Made by a program: the position numbers and the translations under genes
In this document: positions 5,879 through 7,753 of the stretch, one piece after another
How positions within the stretch are numbered: position 1 is the first letter of the stretch
How the letters are laid out: each line of letters starts with the position of its first letter
Notes under the pieces: generated by a model
Database searches by the model: none
What the model saw: only the letters and a program-made list of their open reading frames with translations
What the model was told of the DNA's origin: nothing
Origin: Pseudomonadota bacterium
GTDB lineage: Bacteria > Pseudomonadota > Gammaproteobacteria > Burkholderiales > SHXO01
Assembly: GCA_023430065.1 (NCBI GenBank)
Contig: JAEZCG010000009.1
Coordinates: 1-7,753, forward strand
Direction of reading: 5' to 3'
DNA length: 7,753 bases

Positions 5879-6712
5879 TCAGAGCATCTCCAGCGGCTGA
5901 GCGCGCGTTGGGGGAGGAAACAGCCGGTCGAGCTCGGCGAGCTGCGCCGCGCTCAGCCGCTGTTCGAGTGCCGCGAAATTCTCCCGCAATCTGTCCGGTC
6001 TTCCCGTCTTGGGAATCGCGATGACATCGTCGTGCTCGAGCAACCACGCCAGTGCCGCCTGCGCCGGCGTCATGCCCGCGTCCCGAGCGAACTGCAGCAG
6101 TTTCCGGTTGCCGACCAGCCGCGCCTGCTCGATCGGGGAATAGGCCATCACGGGAATGCCGCGCGCACGCAGCCAAGGCAACAGGTCGAACTCGATGCCG
6201 CGCCGGGTCAGGTTGTACAGCAGTTGATTGACCGCCACCTTCTCGGCGCCCGCTTCGGCGGACCACTCCTCCATGTCGGCGAGATCCAGGTTGCTGACGC
6301 CGAAATGGCGGATCTTGCCAGCGTCGCGCAGAGCGACGAACGCCTCCAACGTTTCCGTGAACGGAACGTTGCCGCGCCAGTGCAGCAGGTACAGATCGAT
6401 GCGATCCGTGCGCAGCCGCTCGAGGCTGCGCTCGCACGCTGCCACGGCCGCCTTGCGCGAGGCGTTGTGCGGGTACACCTTGGTGACCAGGAAGGCCTCG
6501 TCCCGCCGCCCGGCGATCGCCTCGCCGATGAGCGACTCCGACAGGCCCTCGCCGTACATCTCCGCCGTGTCGATCAGGCGCACGCCCAGGTCGAGCGCGA
6601 GGCGCACGGTGGCGATCTCGTCCGCGCGCACGGCACGGTTCTCGCCGTAGCGCCAGGTGCCGAGGCCGAGTGCGGGCACGCGCTCACCCGACGGCAGTCG
6701 CACGCTCTTCAC
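5879..6712 (-). CDS. Aldo/keto reductase, YeaE-like
   Basis: 277-residue NADPH-dependent TIM-barrel oxidoreductase reducing aldehydes or ketones. The full catalytic tetrad is present: Asp48 and Tyr53 (LIDTAEMYGE), Lys78 (FLVTKVYP) and His111 (YLLHW). The C-terminal cofactor motif is AIPKTGRPDRLRENFAAL. Stretches such as LIDTAEMY, KVYPxNA, GVSNLDxADM and RGIEYDLLPW-like RGIEFDLLPW closely recall E. coli YeaE, a methylglyoxal-reducing member, so that is the best functional guess. The frame is open upstream to 6823, but those codons overlap the ThDP-domain gene and encode no AKR sequence. I choose the GTG at 6712 because GAGGA (6720-6724) lies seven bases before it and homology starts there. It begins 25 bp after the upstream gene stops, so the two are probably co-transcribed. 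Its 3' end faces the composite repeat. Confidence 0.92.
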   Translation of the reverse strand: MKSVRLPSGERVPALGLGTWRYGENRAVRADEIATVRLALDLGVRLIDTAEMYGEGLSESLIGEAIAGRRDEAFLVTKVYPHNASRKAAVAACERSLERLRTDRIDLYLLHWRGNVPFTETLEAFVALRDAGKIRHFGVSNLDLADMEEWSAEAGAEKVAVNQLLYNLTRRGIEFDLLPWLRARGIPVMAYSPIEQARLVGNRKLLQFARDAGMTPAQAALAWLLEHDDVIAIPKTGRPDRLRENFAALEQRLSAAQLAELDRLFPPPTRAQPLEML

Positions 6713-6719
6713 GAAGACG

Positions 6720-6724
6720 TCCTC
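6720..6724 (-). promoter_or_regulatory. Ribosome binding site fixing the GTG start of the aldo/keto reductase
   Basis: GAGGA on the minus strand, seven bases upstream of GTG at 6712. It decides between this start and the longer open frame reaching back into the upstream gene. Confidence 0.7.
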
Positions 6725-6737
6725 ATGGTGTGAGCGG

Positions 6738-7753
6738 TCACGGCATCCAGGGGACCATCTGCGCGCTGCCGGACGGGGCGAACGGCACCTCGATGAGCCA
6801 CAGCCCGCCGGCTTCATGCGCACGCCGCACCGCCGTTCCGACCTCGGCCGGCTGCACGCGTACGCTGTGCGCCCCGAACGATTCGCCCAGCTTCACGAAA
6901 TCCGGATTCTTCAGGTCATCGCCGATGCGCCGTCCGCCGAACATGCGATCCTGGTACTGTCGAATGGCACCGAAGGCGTTGTCGTTGAATACCAGCACCA
7001 CCAGATCCAGGCCGAGGGTCGCCGCGGTGGCCAGTTCCTGCACGGTGAACAGGAAGCCGCCGTCGCCGTTGATCGACACCACCGGCTTGTCCGGGCAGGC
7101 CAGCTTCGCGCCGATGGCCGCGGGCAGCGAATAGCCGAGCGTACCGTAGGTGCCCGGATGGATCAGCGTGCGCGGATGCTGGATCGGCATCAACAGCGGC
7201 ATCCAGTAACCGACCAGCGTGAGATCGTCCACGAAGATCGTCTCGTCGGGGACGGCTGCGCGCAGCGCCTCGATCACCTCCATCACCGGACCCGCGCGCC
7301 TGCGCAGCTCCTCCTGCTTGCGTGCACGAAACCCGGCCGCGTCGAACCAGCATTCTTTTGCCACCTTCCCAGCGGGAAGTCCGTCGGCGATGGCGTCCAG
7401 CGCGAGTGCCGCATCGGCACGGTGCACCACCACTTCGTGCAGCCTCCTGCGCAGCCACCAGCCGCCCGGCCGGGGGCCTGTGAAGGTCCACACCTTGGTG
7501 TCCGGGCGGGCGCGGTCGACGGCGTCGATGAGCGCCTGCGCACCGGCGTTGAGCCAGTCGATCGCGCCGTCGACATCCTCGGGCGGTCTGCCGTCGCGCA
7601 CGTCGCGAGGGTCCAGCGGTTCGGTGCGACGTTCGCTGACGATCTGTGCGGCCCAACGGAATCCGCGACCGACGTGGCGGAACAACTGTTTGAGGGGCCA
7701 GTCTCCACACGTCGGGACCGGCGTCGCCGGATCTCCCGACCGGATCAGTTCAC
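6738..7753 (-). CDS. Chimeric protein: MDMPI N-terminal domain fused to ThDP-binding C-terminal domain (5' end cut by window edge)
   Basis: 337 residues are visible; the frame stays open to the right edge, probably lacking only about 20 N-terminal residues. A TTG at 7685 is not the start, because the codons before it (GDPATPVPTCGDWPLKQL) are ordinary MDMPI sequence. Visible residues 1-110 match the DinB-like N-terminal domain of mycothiol-dependent maleylpyruvate isomerase, with the likely metal ligands His26 (FRHVGR), Glu106 and His110 (LHEVVVHRAD). From about residue 120 the sequence becomes the C-terminal domain of an acetolactate-synthase-like enzyme: DDLTLVGYW, GTYGTLGYSLPAAIGAKLA, and the ThDP/Mg motif GDGG (229-232) to NDN (256-258). 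The PYR domain with the activating Glu, the central domain and the usual MDMPI C-terminal domain are all absent. Activity as a ThDP enzyme would therefore need a separate PYR partner. It may be a real fusion, a decaying deletion product or an assembly chimera. The aldo/keto reductase follows 25 bp downstream. Confidence 0.85.
   Translation of the reverse strand, partial: ELIRSGDPATPVPTCGDWPLKQLFRHVGRGFRWAAQIVSERRTEPLDPRDVRDGRPPEDVDGAIDWLNAGAQALIDAVDRARPDTKVWTFTGPRPGGWWLRRRLHEVVVHRADAALALDAIADGLPAGKVAKECWFDAAGFRARKQEELRRRAGPVMEVIEALRAAVPDETIFVDDLTLVGYWMPLLMPIQHPRTLIHPGTYGTLGYSLPAAIGAKLACPDKPVVSINGDGGFLFTVQELATAATLGLDLVVLVFNDNAFGAIRQYQDRMFGGRRIGDDLKNPDFVKLGESFGAHSVRVQPAEVGTAVRRAHEAGGLWLIEVPFAPSGSAQMVPWMP
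7382..7418 (-). other. Fusion junction between the MDMPI and ThDP-enzyme parts
   Basis: The transition lies in the residues ADAALALDAIADG. HRADAALAL fits the end of the MDMPI metal-binding helix, while xDAALALDALxDxLP is also typical of the helix preceding the ThDP domain in acetolactate-synthase-like enzymes. The two parents could thus share a short similar stretch here, a plausible site for in-frame illegitimate recombination or for mis-assembly. That assignment is from memory of family patterns, not from an alignment. Confidence 0.5.

Noticed and set aside
6709..6726. Five-codon leader ORF (ATG AGG ACG TCT TCG TGA) whose stop overlaps the reductase GTG
   Set aside because: It has no ribosome binding site, and the ATG overlaps the GAGGA that serves the reductase start. 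Probably chance.
5807..6733. 308-codon open frame on the plus strand opposite the aldo/keto reductase
   Set aside because: It is antisense to a clear aldo/keto reductase with full tetrad, begins inside the repeat and has no recognisable motif.

Overview
The window is GC-rich (roughly two thirds G+C by eye) and densely coded, mostly on the minus strand. The protein types suggest a Pseudomonadota chromosome, perhaps beta- or gammaproteobacterial: a Cache-type hybrid histidine kinase, a GMC oxidoreductase, a DHDPS-family aldolase, a CMD-family protein and a YeaE-like aldo/keto reductase. There is no rRNA or marker gene, so this placement is an inference. I see no tRNA, rRNA, CRISPR array, insertion sequence or phage gene.

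Layout from left to right. Positions 1-1969 (minus) hold a membrane-bound hybrid sensor kinase, cut by the window edge just after its receiver phospho-acceptor aspartate. Positions 2063-3679 (minus) encode a GMC-family FAD oxidoreductase and 3751-4710 (minus) a DHDPS/NAL-family lyase, probably co-transcribed. A 115-bp divergent intergenic region separates the lyase from a carboxymuconolactone-decarboxylase-family gene at 4826-5356 (plus). Next comes a 522-bp gap between convergent genes. It is almost filled by a composite repeat: tandem arrays of an 18-bp unit alternate with about 83-bp imperfect palindromes, in three cycles. Then follow a YeaE-like aldo/keto reductase at 5879-6712 (minus, GTG start) and, 25 bp upstream of it, a gene running off the right edge (6738-7753, minus). 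That gene joins the N-terminal domain of a mycothiol-dependent maleylpyruvate isomerase (MDMPI/DinB-like) to the C-terminal thiamine-diphosphate-binding domain of an acetolactate-synthase-like enzyme.

The oxidoreductase, lyase and CMD protein look like a small catabolic locus for an unidentified alcohol- or keto-acid-type substrate. The kinase next to it may or may not sense that substrate. The reductase and the fused gene form a second, tightly spaced minus-strand unit. The two points most worth a second look are the chimeric MDMPI-ThDP protein and the composite repeat.
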